From NCBI RefSeq assembly GCF_026870175.2, contig NZ_CP113977.2, positions 2,542,001 through 2,606,000 on the forward strand: 64,000 nucleotides of DNA, written 5' to 3'. This DNA comes from Flavobacterium aestivum. Lineage in GTDB: Bacteria; Bacteroidota; Bacteroidia; Flavobacteriales; Flavobacteriaceae. This document shows positions 44,195 through 53,224 of this stretch, one piece after another; the first letter of the stretch is position 1; each line of letters opens with the position of its first letter. The position numbers were made by a program, and so were the translations under genes. The notes under the pieces were generated by a model. The model was given only the letters and a program-made list of their open reading frames with translations, ran no database searches and had not been told where the DNA came from.

Positions 44195-45434
44195 TTTGCT
44201 CACTTTCCATTTCTAGTAAGCGAGCCATATTTTTGATAAGATTGTCGTGCTTTTTCACAAATGGATTTTCGTCATCCCAAACATAACCAGCGAGTACCGC
44301 GCATATTTTTCTTTTTACATCTGGATTTTCAGGTTGGTGAAAAAACAAGGTTTGTAGGTTTCCTGTATACCATTCTTTTACGTAAGTGGTAAAAACCGCA
44401 ATTCCCTTTTTCATATAGGCAGTAAATTCAGTTTCCCAGTCTACAGGTATGCCTTGGGATTCTTTTAGGTACAATTTGGCAGCAAGAATACCGGATTCGG
44501 TAGCAAATGCAACTCCAGATGAAAATACAGGATCCAAAAACTCAGAACTGTTTCCGGTAAGAGCAAAGCCGTCTCCGTACATTTTTTTGACAGATCGAGA
44601 ATAGTTTTCTAATTTGATAGGTTCGAATATAAAATCGACTCCGGCAAATCGTTTGATATAGTATTCAGAAAGCTGAATGGCATTTTTCAATGCTTCGGCG
44701 TTGTCTTTATTGGTAGAAAGGGAATTGATAAAATCCGTAGGCCCTACAACGCCAAGACTTGTGTTTCCGTTAGAAAAAGGGATAACCCATAACCAAACTT
44801 CGGTTTCAAGAATGTCAAACGAAATCATAGTTCCTTCCTCGCCTTGAGGACGGTTAATATCTACAACATGGGTAAAAATAGACGAATGAGGATCAAGTTT
44901 AGAAGGGGTATCTAAATCTAAAAGTCGAGGTAAAACCCTTCCGTAGCCACTAGAATCAATGATGAACTTGGCGTGAATTTCTTTTAGATTTCCATTTTTG
45001 TCTTTTACAACAGTTCTCGAATTTTTTCCTTCGAAAGTAACAGAAATCACTTCGGATTCAAATTCTAAATCAATTCCTTTTCGGATCACTTCTTGAGCCA
45101 TGGTGTTGTCAAAATCGGCTCTAGGCACTTGCCAAGTCCAATCCCAACCTTCGGAAAATTTATTGTTAAAATTAAAAACACAAATTTCTTCTCCTCTTAT
45201 AAATCGGGCTCCTAATTTTTTTTCAAAATTCATGGCATCCAAACAGTCAAATAATTCTGCTTCTGCAAAATGATCCATGACTCTTGGAATAAGGCTTTCG
45301 CCAACCACTATTCGAGGAAATTTTGTTTTTTCTACAACCTTAATCTTGACTCCTTTTTTATAAAGATAGGAAGCAGATACACATCCGGATGGACCAGCTC
45401 CTATGATTAAAACATCTACGAATTCTTGCAACAT
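44181..45434 (-). CDS. FAD-dependent halogenase/monooxygenase-like protein of the flexirubin cluster
   Basis: 417 aa. FAD loop GAGPSGCVSAS (12-22), then GESLIP (45-50), equivalent to the halogenase GEATIP loop, and Lys73 in EKKLGARF at the position where flavin-dependent halogenases carry the lysine that channels HOCl. WLWVIP at 214-219 matches the halogenase signature WxWxIP. These are the features of the tryptophan/phenol halogenase group; geranylgeranyl-reductase-like monooxygenases are the alternative. Some flexirubins are chlorinated on the aryl ring, which fits. Divergent from the TAL gene, it is the leftmost gene of the pigment cluster. Confidence 0.8.
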   Translation of the reverse strand: MLQEFVDVLIIGAGPSGCVSASYLYKKGVKIKVVEKTKFPRIVVGESLIPRVMDHFAEAELFDCLDAMNFEKKLGARFIRGEEICVFNFNNKFSEGWDWTWQVPRADFDNTMAQEVIRKGIDLEFESEVISVTFEGKNSRTVVKDKNGNLKEIHAKFIIDSSGYGRVLPRLLDLDTPSKLDPHSSIFTHVVDINRPQGEEGTMISFDILETEVWLWVIPFSNGNTSLGVVGPTDFINSLSTNKDNAEALKNAIQLSEYYIKRFAGVDFIFEPIKLENYSRSVKKMYGDGFALTGNSSEFLDPVFSSGVAFATESGILAAKLYLKESQGIPVDWETEFTAYMKKGIAVFTTYVKEWYTGNLQTLFFHQPENPDVKRKICAVLAGYVWDDENPFVKKHDNLIKNMARLLEMESEQTKKS

Positions 45435-45690
45435 TTTGTGTCTTTGTATTTAAATTTAAACTTCAACACTAATTTTTAATTCAGCATAAAAGAGATATTC
45501 TTTATATGTGGTTTTAAAAAAAAGCTATTTTTAAAGTAGTTTTGCTTCAATGTTAATTTTTGTAAAGTTAATTAAACAAACGCATTTTACAGAGGTTTGT
45601 TTGTAAGTATTTGCTTTTTATGTAGTTATATTTTAAAAACTAATGCTTTTAAAAAACATTTTGAGTTTTCTTTTATCGTTGAGATTACAC

Positions 45691-45698
45691 TACATTTG
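45691..45698 (+). promoter_or_regulatory. -7 element of the main pigment operon
   Basis: TACATTTG matches TAnnTTTG in the 344-bp divergent spacer between the flavoprotein and TAL genes, 80 bases before the TAL ATG. The closest TTG in register is 27 bases away, longer than usual. No other gene is visible in this spacer. Confidence 0.5.
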
Positions 45699-45778
45699 CA
45701 CACATCAAATTAACCACAATAAATTCTAATTAAAAATTATTTGATATTTTTTTTAGTTAAAATAATAGAACAACCATA

Positions 45779-47299
45779 ATGAGTACAATAAACAAGTATT
45801 TAAGTTTAGAAGAATTTGAAACCGTAATTTTTGGTAATACTAAATTAGAGATTAGCCCTCTTGTCTTAGATAGGGTTAACGAAAGTTTTGCTTTCCTAAA
45901 AGAATTTTCTGAAAATAAAATTATATATGGTGTTAATACTGGTTTTGGACCAATGGCTCAATACCGTATTAAGGATGAAGATCGTTTGCAATTGCAATAC
46001 AATCTGATCCGTAGTCATGCTTCCGGTACCGGAAAACCATTGAATGCTATTTGTGTAAAAGCTGCTATTTTGGCAAGATTGAATACTTTATCTTTAGGGA
46101 ACTCAGGTGTTCATCCTTCTTTAATTGAGTTAATGAAGGAATTAATAAACAGAGATATTACTCCTTTGATTTTTGAACACGGTGGAGTGGGTGCAAGTGG
46201 AGATTTAGTGCAATTGGCTCATTTGGCTTTGGTTCTTATTGGTGAAGGAGAAGTTTTTTATAAAGGAGAAAGAAGACCTACCCAAGAGGTTTTTGAAATA
46301 GAAAAATTAGAGCCAATTAAAGTTGAAATTAGAGAAGGTTTGGCTTTAATGAACGGAACTTCTGTAATGACAGGAATTGGGGTTGTCAATGTGCATAATG
46401 CACAGAAATTACTAGATTGGTCGCTTAAATTTTCTTGTGCGATTAATGAGGTTGTTCAAGCCTATGATGACCATTTTTCTGAAGAATTAAACAATACAAA
46501 ATTACATAAAGGGCAACGTGAAGTAGCCCAAAGAATGAGACAAAACCTAGCGGACAGTACTTTGATCAGAAAAAGAGAAGATCATCTTTATTCTGGAGAA
46601 AACACCGAAGAGGTTTTTAAAGAAAAAGTTCAAGAATATTACTCACTAAGATGCGTTCCGCAAATATTGGGTCCAGTACTGGAAACGATAAACAATGTGG
46701 CATCTATTCTGGAAGAAGAATTTAACTCGGCAAATGATAATCCGATTATAGATGTAAAAAATCAACATGTATATCACGGAGGTAATTTCCACGGGGATTA
46801 TATTTCTTTGGAAATGGATAAGTTGAAAATTGTAATTACAAAACTAACGATGCTTGCAGAACGTCAGCTGAATTATTTATTGAATTCAAAAATTAACGAA
46901 ATTCTGCCTCCATTTGTGAATTTAGGAACCTTGGGATTCAATTTTGGAATGCAAGGAGTACAGTTTACCGCTACTTCGACTACAGCAGAAAATCAAATGT
47001 TGTCTAATCCTATGTATGTTCATAGTATTCCAAACAATAATGACAATCAGGATATAGTGAGTATGGGAACCAATGCAGCAGTAGTTACCTCAAAAGTTAT
47101 TGAGAATTCATTCGAGGTTTTGGCTATAGAATTGATCACTATTGTTCAGGCAATTGATTGTTTAGAGCAAAAAGACCAAATTTCGTCAGTAACCAGAAAA
47201 ATATACGATGATATTCGTATGATTATTCCAAGATTCGAAAAAGATCAGGTAATGTATCCTTTTGTGCAAAAAGTGAAAGATTATTTGATTAATTGTTAG
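45779..47299 (+). CDS. Tyrosine ammonia-lyase (HAL/PAL/TAL family)
   Basis: 506 aa, usual size. The MIO cofactor forms from Ala139-Ser140-Gly141 in GGVGASGDLVQ. Tyr50 in IIYGVNTGFGPM is the catalytic base region. His80 in LIRSHASGTG is the residue that selects tyrosine over phenylalanine in bacterial TALs. The protein looks very close to the well-studied Flavobacterium johnsoniae TAL throughout. Reaction: L-tyrosine to 4-coumarate plus ammonia, the starter for the aryl polyene part of flexirubin. First gene of the long operon; the next start is 74 bases on, across a repeat-rich gap. Confidence 0.95.
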   Translation: MSTINKYLSLEEFETVIFGNTKLEISPLVLDRVNESFAFLKEFSENKIIYGVNTGFGPMAQYRIKDEDRLQLQYNLIRSHASGTGKPLNAICVKAAILARLNTLSLGNSGVHPSLIELMKELINRDITPLIFEHGGVGASGDLVQLAHLALVLIGEGEVFYKGERRPTQEVFEIEKLEPIKVEIREGLALMNGTSVMTGIGVVNVHNAQKLLDWSLKFSCAINEVVQAYDDHFSEELNNTKLHKGQREVAQRMRQNLADSTLIRKREDHLYSGENTEEVFKEKVQEYYSLRCVPQILGPVLETINNVASILEEEFNSANDNPIIDVKNQHVYHGGNFHGDYISLEMDKLKIVITKLTMLAERQLNYLLNSKINEILPPFVNLGTLGFNFGMQGVQFTATSTTAENQMLSNPMYVHSIPNNNDNQDIVSMGTNAAVVTSKVIENSFEVLAIELITIVQAIDCLEQKDQISSVTRKIYDDIRMIIPRFEKDQVMYPFVQKVKDYLINC

Positions 47300-47301
47300 A
47301 A

Positions 47302-47370
47302 GGCAAAAGGCAAAAGGCAAAAAGTTTTAATTTAAATTCTAAAATCTAAATTCTTCAATCTAAAATATAA
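47302..47370. repeat. Intercistronic GGCAAAA / ATCTAAAAT repeats
   Basis: Three GGCAAAA heptamers at 47302-47322 (then AGTTTT), followed by TCTAAAATCTAAATT and ATCTAAAATATAAAG before the FabG ATG. The same AATCTAAAAT words lie before two other genes of this operon. Confidence 0.75.
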
Positions 47371-47373
47371 AGT

Positions 47374-48105
47374 ATGAAGTGTGCATTGGTAACAGGAGGT
47401 TCGAGAGGTATTGGTAGTGCTATTTGCGAAAAATTAGCTGAAGACAGCAGCTATCATATAATGATTAATTATCATTCTAATAAAGAAGCTGCAGAGAAAA
47501 CATTAGAAGAAGTAATAAAAAGAGGAGCAACTGGCGAAATAATACAGTTTGATGTTGCTAATTTTGAAGAAGTAAAAACAGTTTTGACACAATGGCAAGA
47601 GGCGAATCCTGAAGCTATTGTTGAAGCTATCGTAAATAATGCAGGAATCACAAAAGACGGATTATTCATGTGGATGAGCCATGAAGATTGGTCGAGTGTC
47701 GTGAATACCAGTTTGAGTGGTTTCTTTAATGTGACCAACTTTTTTATGCAAAAAATGTTGCGCAATAAATACGGGCGAATTGTAAATATGGTTTCTCTTT
47801 CCGGTGTAAAAGGAACTGCAGGACAAACCAATTATTCAGCAGCCAAAGGAGCTGTAGTGGCAGCAACCAAAGCTTTGGCACAAGAGGTTGCCAAAAGAAA
47901 TATTACGGTAAATGCAGTAGCACCAGGATTTATAAGAACGGATATGACTAGCCAGCTTGATGAAAAAGAACTAATAAAAATGGTTCCTGTAAATCGTTTT
48001 GGCGAGGCTGAAGAAGTAGCGGATTTAGTTAGTTTCTTAGTGTCAAAGAAATCGAGTTATATTACCGGTGAGGTAATTAATATAAATGGTGGAATTTATT
48101 CATAA
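47374..48105 (+). CDS. fabG: 3-oxoacyl-ACP reductase (FabG-type SDR)
   Basis: 243 aa classical SDR: TGGSRGIGSAIC loop (7-18), NNAG (88-91), catalytic Ser141/143, Tyr154 and Lys158 (YSAAKGA), and PGFIRTDM. Reaction: NADPH-dependent reduction of 3-oxoacyl-ACP to 3-hydroxyacyl-ACP, one step in each polyene extension cycle. The only ketoreductase in the visible cluster. It lies 18 bases before a ketosynthase gene, so it acts with the cluster KS, ACP and dehydratase genes. Confidence 0.93.
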   Translation: MKCALVTGGSRGIGSAICEKLAEDSSYHIMINYHSNKEAAEKTLEEVIKRGATGEIIQFDVANFEEVKTVLTQWQEANPEAIVEAIVNNAGITKDGLFMWMSHEDWSSVVNTSLSGFFNVTNFFMQKMLRNKYGRIVNMVSLSGVKGTAGQTNYSAAKGAVVAATKALAQEVAKRNITVNAVAPGFIRTDMTSQLDEKELIKMVPVNRFGEAEEVADLVSFLVSKKSSYITGEVININGGIYS

Positions 48106-48122
48106 ACAGTAGAATAAAGAAG

Positions 48123-49358
48123 ATGAGTAAGAGAGTTGTCATAACAGGAATGGGGATTTATTCTTGTATAGGAACATCACTAGATGAGGTAAAGGATTCT
48201 TTATACCAAGGAAAATCGGGGATTAAGTTCGATCAGGAACGCAAAGATTTTGGTTTCCGTTCTGCATTAACAGGGATGGTTCCTAAGCCGGATTTAAAAA
48301 ATTTACTGACCAGAAGGCAAAGAATTAGTCTCGGGGAAGAAACCGAGTATGCTTATATGGCAACTATCGAGGCATTAAAAAATGCTAATATTGATGATGC
48401 ATTTTTCGAGACCAATGAGGTTGGAATCATGTATGGGAATGATAGTGTTTCTAAAGCAATTATTGAAGCAACAGACATTATTAGGGAAAAGAAAGATACG
48501 GCATTAATTGGATCAGGGGCTATTTTTAAATCCATGAATTCAACAGTTACAATGAATCTTTCGACTATTTTTAAGTTAAGAGGAATTAATTTAACAGTTA
48601 GTGCAGCTTGTGCCAGCGGATCACATTCTATTGGACTGGCTTATTTCTTGATCAAAAGCGGTTTTCAGGAAATGATCATTTGCGGAGGAGCACAAGAAAT
48701 CAATAAATATGCTATGAGCAGTTTTGATGGTTTGGGTGTTTTTTCTCCTAGAGAGGATGAACCAACCAAGGCCTCAAGACCTTTTGATGCTAATCGCGAT
48801 GGGCTAATTCCTAGCGGAGGTGGAGCAACTTTGATATTGGAATCATATGAATCGGCGATAAAAAGAGGAGCAACTATTTTGGCAGAAGTTGTAGGATATG
48901 GATTTTCATCCAATGGAGGACATATTTCAACTCCAAATGTTGAAGGTCCTTCTATAGCGATGCAAAGAGCATTAGACGAAGCAGGAATAAAAGCCAGTGA
49001 CGTAGATTATATTAATGCTCATGCAACATCTACACCAGTTGGGGACGAGAATGAAGCAAAAGCTATTTTTCAGGTTTTCGGAGAAAGCAATCCTTATGTG
49101 AGTTCTACAAAGTCTATGACAGGGCATGAATGCTGGATGGCAGGGGCGAGCGAGGTGATTTATTCTATTTTGATGATGCAAAACGATTTTATTGCACCGA
49201 ACATCAATTTAGAAACACCGGCAGAAGATGCCGCAAAATTAAATTTGGTTAAAACTACGTTAAATAAAAAAATTGATATATTTTTGTCCAATTCTTTCGG
49301 TTTCGGAGGGACAAATTCAGCGTTAATTGTAAAAAAGTATAATAAAGGGAATGAATAA
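48123..49358 (+). CDS. Beta-ketoacyl-ACP synthase (active KS)
   Basis: 411 aa FabB/F-type KS with a full triad: Cys163 (VSAACASGSHS), His300 (INAHATSTPVGDE) and His335 (MTGHECWMAG), plus the C-terminal GFGGTNSALIV. Decarboxylative condensation of acyl- and malonyl-ACP. The second His is followed by Glu-Cys-Trp rather than the usual xGAAG, a difference shared by aryl-polyene KSs. Its stop overlaps the start of the ACP gene by 8 bases, so the two are coupled. Confidence 0.93.
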   Translation: MSKRVVITGMGIYSCIGTSLDEVKDSLYQGKSGIKFDQERKDFGFRSALTGMVPKPDLKNLLTRRQRISLGEETEYAYMATIEALKNANIDDAFFETNEVGIMYGNDSVSKAIIEATDIIREKKDTALIGSGAIFKSMNSTVTMNLSTIFKLRGINLTVSAACASGSHSIGLAYFLIKSGFQEMIICGGAQEINKYAMSSFDGLGVFSPREDEPTKASRPFDANRDGLIPSGGGATLILESYESAIKRGATILAEVVGYGFSSNGGHISTPNVEGPSIAMQRALDEAGIKASDVDYINAHATSTPVGDENEAKAIFQVFGESNPYVSSTKSMTGHECWMAGASEVIYSILMMQNDFIAPNINLETPAEDAAKLNLVKTTLNKKIDIFLSNSFGFGGTNSALIVKKYNKGNE

Positions 49359-49602
49359 AGAAGTGATTATAGAGAAAGTTATAGGATTCTTAATTGAAGA
49401 ATTTGAAGTGGATGGTGATGATATTCAGCCTGATGCGATCTTGAAAGATACTTTACAATTAGATAGTTTAGATTATGTTGATTTAGTGGTTTCTATTGAA
49501 TCTAATTTTGGTGTGAAATTGGTTGAGGCTGATTTTGCCGGGATTTCGACTTTTCAAACTTTCTATGATTTAATAGATAATAAACTAAAACTTAAAGTAT
49601 AA
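49351..49602 (+). CDS. Acyl carrier protein (cluster ACP 1)
   Basis: 83 aa, one ACP domain. The phosphopantetheine Ser is Ser39 in LQLDSLDYVDL; the rest has the acidic helix II (VVSIESNFGVKLVE) that docks onto KS and DH partners. No holo-ACP synthase in the window. Overlaps the preceding KS gene and precedes an acyltransferase gene by 81 bases. Carrier for polyene chain growth by position. Confidence 0.93.
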   Translation: MNKEVIIEKVIGFLIEEFEVDGDDIQPDAILKDTLQLDSLDYVDLVVSIESNFGVKLVEADFAGISTFQTFYDLIDNKLKLKV

Positions 49603-49613
49603 TTTATATTTTT

Positions 49614-49683
49614 TAGATGTTGCAATCTAAAATCTACACACGTCCCGAACCTTTGGTGTCGGGACTAAAATCTCCAATCTAAA
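49614..49683. repeat. Intercistronic repeat with hairpin
   Basis: Two copies of CAATCTAAAAT (49623, 49675) flank a hairpin, GTCCCGA (49642-49648) with TCGGGAC (49659-49665), directly before the acyltransferase ATG. Could reduce read-through or set relative expression inside the operon. Confidence 0.65.
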
Positions 49684-50568
49684 ATGAGTCAATGGGATGG
49701 TAAGTCTAAAGGAACTGTTTTAGGGTATAGAATTTTTGTTTTTTTAATAAAGAAAGCAGGAATCAAAACGGCTTACGGATTACTTTATTTTGTAGCATCC
49801 TATTATTTCCTTTTTCTAAAGAAAAGTAATCAATCGATTTTTTATTATTTCAATAAAAGGTTGGGTTATTCGTATTTTAAATCAAAACTTCACGTATTTA
49901 AAAGTTACTTTACCTTTGGTCAAACGATAATAGATAAAATAGCTATTTCTGCGGGAATGCGTGATCGATTTACGTATGAGTTTGATGGAGTAGAGATCTT
50001 GAAAGGACTTTTATCAGATAAAAAAGGGGGAGTTCTTATTAGTGCCCATATTGGGAATTTTGAAATTGCCGAATATTTTTTTGGGGAAATAGATGTTGAA
50101 TTTCAGATCAATTTAGTTACTACAGATCTTGAGCATTCCGCTATAAAAAATTACCTGGAGAGCATTTCAAAAAAGCCCACGGTTCAGTTTATTATCATAA
50201 AAGAAGATTTGTCGCATATTTTCGAGATAAATGCAGCTTTGGCAAGAAACGAATTGGTTTGTTTTACCGGTGATAGATATTTTGAAGGAGTGAAATCTCT
50301 GGAAGAAGAATTATTAGGTAAAGAAGCTCGTTTTCCTGCTGGTCCCTTTTTGATAGCTTCACGATTAAAAGTACCAGTTGTTTTTGTTTATGTAATGAAA
50401 GAACCTAATTTGCATTACCATTTGTATACGCGAAGAGCAAATGTAAGCCATAGGGATGAAAAAGGATTGCTCAAAGACTATGTTCTAAATTTAGAAGCAA
50501 TGCTAAAGAAATATCCTTTGCAATGGTTTAATTATTTTGATTTTTGGAATCAAATTAAAAATCAATAA
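49684..50568 (+). CDS. LpxL/HtrB-like lysophospholipid acyltransferase
   Basis: 294 aa. One N-terminal hydrophobic segment (~28-45) and the LABLAT core: HIGNFE (catalytic His with acidic partner, HX4E), FTGDRYFEGVKSLEEELLGKEARFPAGPFLIASRLKVPVVFVYV and a C-terminal WFNYFDFW. Related enzymes add acyl chains to lipid A; homologues in aryl polyene clusters acylate the polyene to anchor it to a lipid or sugar. Here it may make the ester link or an acyl modification at the inner membrane (inference). First gene after the ACP. Confidence 0.88.
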   Translation: MSQWDGKSKGTVLGYRIFVFLIKKAGIKTAYGLLYFVASYYFLFLKKSNQSIFYYFNKRLGYSYFKSKLHVFKSYFTFGQTIIDKIAISAGMRDRFTYEFDGVEILKGLLSDKKGGVLISAHIGNFEIAEYFFGEIDVEFQINLVTTDLEHSAIKNYLESISKKPTVQFIIIKEDLSHIFEINAALARNELVCFTGDRYFEGVKSLEEELLGKEARFPAGPFLIASRLKVPVVFVYVMKEPNLHYHLYTRRANVSHRDEKGLLKDYVLNLEAMLKKYPLQWFNYFDFWNQIKNQ

Positions 50569-50628
50569 TTGTTACTATAGACTGTTTTTTTGTTTTTTAG
50601 ACTACTTTTACGGAGTATTAATTCGGAG

Positions 50629-50636
50629 TAGATTTG
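50629..50636 (+). promoter_or_regulatory. Possible internal promoter before darA
   Basis: TAGATTTG matches TAnnTTTG, in a 167-bp gap, the largest within the operon (after TAL). 100 bases before the darA ATG. A clean TTG upstream is missing. Confidence 0.35.
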
Positions 50637-50735
50637 TAAAAAAGAGATTATAAATTAAGAAATTTCAAAGAATTAAACGACTATTAGTATTAATTATATT
50701 TTTAAGTTAAATTCGCTTTTTTTAAAACCAATAAA

Positions 50736-51641
50736 ATGAAAAACGTCCTTGTAGTCTATTATTCCCAATCAGGACAATTAGAATCTATTGCCAGAAATAT
50801 TGCAAAACCACTTTTAAATTCGGATGAAATAAATGTATTATTTCATGAAATTCAACTCGAAAAGCCTTTTCCGTTTCCTTGGAACAATGACGCTTTTTTT
50901 GGAGCATTCCCAGAATCATTTTTGCAAATACCAACAGCATTGAAGCCTGTTTCTGAAGAAATAATGAATACCAAATTCGATTTGATTCTGTTAAATTATC
51001 AGGTTTGGTATCTAACGCCTTCTATTCCGACCAATTCATTTTTGAAAAGCCCTGAGGCAAAACAACTATTGAATAACACCCCAGTTGTAACCATAAATGG
51101 TTCCAGAAATATGTGGGTTATGGCACAGGAAAAAGTCAAGGCGCTATTGAAACAGAACAATGCATCCTTAAAAGGAAATATAGCCTTGGTGGATAGAGTA
51201 GGGAATCTGATAAGCGTTATTACAATAGTAGAATGGATGTTCTCTGGAGTGAAAAAGAAATATTTAGGAATTTTTCCTCTGCCGGGAGTTTCAGATAAAG
51301 ATATTAATGAATCAACAAAATTTGGAGAAGTGATTCTGTCAAGTTTGCAGGAAAATGACCTAGATCATTTGCAGCAAAAATTAGTTGATATTGATGCGGT
51401 TAAAGTAAGTTCTTACTTAGTTACTGTTGATAGAACAGCCAATAAAATTTTTGCAAAATGGTCTAATCTGATTATCAACAAAGGGGAATCCAGAAAAACT
51501 TGGACAAAGGTTTTTAAAGTGTATTTGTTGTTGGCTATTTGGTTAATCTCACCAATAGTTTATATATTGCACCTTCTTACCTATCCGTTAAAGGTTCAAA
51601 AAATAAGGAAAGAATTAGCATATTATAAAGGAGTAAATTAA
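50736..51641 (+). CDS. darA: Dialkylresorcinol biosynthesis aromatase DarA
   Basis: 301 aa. Residues 4-160 form a flavodoxin-like domain (VLVVYYSQSGQLESIARNIAKPL), with long loops (FPFPWNNDAFFGAFPESFLQIP); the C-terminal third ends in a hydrophobic helix pair (VYLLLAIWLISPIVYILHLL). DarA oxidises the 1,3-cyclohexanedione made by DarB to the dialkylresorcinol. It is 7 bases before darB. Some databases call it 'dialkylresorcinol condensing enzyme'; the aromatase role is the better-established one. Confidence 0.9.
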   Translation: MKNVLVVYYSQSGQLESIARNIAKPLLNSDEINVLFHEIQLEKPFPFPWNNDAFFGAFPESFLQIPTALKPVSEEIMNTKFDLILLNYQVWYLTPSIPTNSFLKSPEAKQLLNNTPVVTINGSRNMWVMAQEKVKALLKQNNASLKGNIALVDRVGNLISVITIVEWMFSGVKKKYLGIFPLPGVSDKDINESTKFGEVILSSLQENDLDHLQQKLVDIDAVKVSSYLVTVDRTANKIFAKWSNLIINKGESRKTWTKVFKVYLLLAIWLISPIVYILHLLTYPLKVQKIRKELAYYKGVN

Positions 51642-51648
51642 GATTATT

Positions 51649-52782
51649 ATGTTTGATGTATATATTACAAAAGCGGCTAAATGTTTGCCAAATGAAGCCG
51701 TTTCAAATGATGAAATGGAAGATTATTTAGGGCTAATCAATGAAACCGCATCCAAAGCAAGAAGATTAATATTAAGAAATAATAAAATTGTAACCCGTTA
51801 TTATGCTATAGATAAAAAAGGGAAAAGCACACATAATAATGCCGAATTGACTAATAATGCGATTCAAGGATTATTTGATGACCGTTTTACAGCACAAGAT
51901 ATAGAGTTATTGTCTTGTGGTACAACTACACCAGATGTACTCGTGCCTTCACATTCATCAATGGTGCATGGATTGTTGAAAAACAAATCAGTAGAATTAA
52001 ACTCTTCTTCAGGAGTTTGTTGTGCTGGTATGAATGCTTTAAAATTTGGCTACCTATCTATTAAATCAGGTAATACACAAAATGCTGTTTGTACAGGATC
52101 CGAAAAATTATCTACTTGGATGTTGTCTGAAAAATTCGAGAACGAAGTGGTTAATTTAAAAAATCTTGAAGAGCAACCTATTTTAGCTTTCAAAAAAGAT
52201 TTCTTGCGTTGGATGTTGTCTGATGGAGCTGGAGCTTTTTTATTAGAAAATAAACCAAACGGTTCAATCTCTTTAAAGATTGAATGGATGGAAGCTTTTT
52301 CGTATGCATACGAGCTTGAAACCTGTATGTATGCAGGTGGTGATAAATTAGAAAATGGTGAAATCAAGCCTTGGAATGATTACCATCCAAAGGAATGGTT
52401 GACGGAATCATTATTTGCTTTCAAACAGGATGTAAAATTATTGGATGAGTTTATTTTGGTAAAAGGTGCACTAAGTATGAGTGATGCTTTGTCTAAAAAT
52501 AATGTTTCAGCAGAGGAAATCGATTTCTTCCTGCCACACGTTTCTTCTCATTATTTTGTTGAAGGATTGAGTAAATCATTGGCAGATAAAGGTATGGTTA
52601 TACCAATGGAAAAATGGTTTATGAATTTGGCACATGTTGGTAATGTAGGAGCGGCATCTATTTATTTAGCTTTAGAAGAATTAATAGGTTCAGGAAAACT
52701 AAAAAAAGGAAATAAAATACTTTTATCAGTTCCGGAAAGTGGTCGTTTTTCTTATGCGTATGCTTACTTAACGGTTTGCTAA
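51649..52782 (+). CDS. darB: Dialkylresorcinol ketosynthase DarB (KAS III-like)
   Basis: 377 aa KASIII fold. Catalytic Cys125 in SSGVCCAGMNALK, His in LPHVSSHYFVEGLS and Asn in AHVGNVGAASIYLALEEL complete the Cys-His-Asn triad. Known reaction: condensation of a 3-oxoacyl thioester with an alpha,beta-unsaturated or saturated acyl thioester, followed by cyclisation to a 2,5-dialkyl-cyclohexane-1,3-dione. Paired with darA as in Flavobacterium, Chryseobacterium and Pseudomonas DAR clusters. Its stop overlaps the next start (TAATG). Confidence 0.93.
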   Translation: MFDVYITKAAKCLPNEAVSNDEMEDYLGLINETASKARRLILRNNKIVTRYYAIDKKGKSTHNNAELTNNAIQGLFDDRFTAQDIELLSCGTTTPDVLVPSHSSMVHGLLKNKSVELNSSSGVCCAGMNALKFGYLSIKSGNTQNAVCTGSEKLSTWMLSEKFENEVVNLKNLEEQPILAFKKDFLRWMLSDGAGAFLLENKPNGSISLKIEWMEAFSYAYELETCMYAGGDKLENGEIKPWNDYHPKEWLTESLFAFKQDVKLLDEFILVKGALSMSDALSKNNVSAEEIDFFLPHVSSHYFVEGLSKSLADKGMVIPMEKWFMNLAHVGNVGAASIYLALEELIGSGKLKKGNKILLSVPESGRFSYAYAYLTVC

Positions 52783-53222
52783 TGATAGAATCTACAATTG
52801 ATAAAGGTTTAGATAAGGAATTTGTTGGAAGTTTAATACCGCAAAAGTTTCCTTTTGTGATGGTAGATAAGCTATACACTTATACAGAAACATCATTAGT
52901 ATCAGGATTTACAATTGATGAAAATGCTCTTTTTTTTCAAAATGGGAATTTTAAAGAATCTGGAATTATAGAGCATATGGCTCAATCTGTAGCTTTGCAC
53001 ACAGGTTATCAATTTTATTTAAGACAAGAACAAGCACCAACAGGATACATTGGTTCAATAAAAGATATTGTAATAAATGAACTGCCTAAACTTCATGACG
53101 AAATACAAACTACAGTTTCTATTTTACAGGAATTTGCAGGGGTAACTTTGGTTGATGTTGTAACCAAATTAAACAATGTCGAAATAGCAAAAGGTCAAAT
53201 GAAGACCGTTTTGGCTAAATAA
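52782..53222 (+). CDS. FabZ/ApeP-like hotdog protein lacking the catalytic His
   Basis: 146 aa from the ATG that overlaps the darB stop; the in-frame TTG at 52776 is less likely. Hotdog fold of the FabZ type: SLIPQKFPFVMVDKLY, where the usual HxxPF catalytic His is Gln21, while the second catalytic residue is kept (Glu64 in SGIIEHMAQ). KGQMKTVLA ends the sheet. Adjacent to a second hotdog that retains both residues; a heterodimer with one working site is the natural reading (inference). Together they would dehydrate the polyene hydroxyacyl-ACPs. Confidence 0.88.
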   Translation: MIESTIDKGLDKEFVGSLIPQKFPFVMVDKLYTYTETSLVSGFTIDENALFFQNGNFKESGIIEHMAQSVALHTGYQFYLRQEQAPTGYIGSIKDIVINELPKLHDEIQTTVSILQEFAGVTLVDVVTKLNNVEIAKGQMKTVLAK

Positions 53223-53224
53223 GT

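Noticed and set aside
47472..47831. 119-codon open frame antisense to the FabG gene
   Set aside because: A shadow of a clear SDR gene; composition and motifs support only the plus strand.
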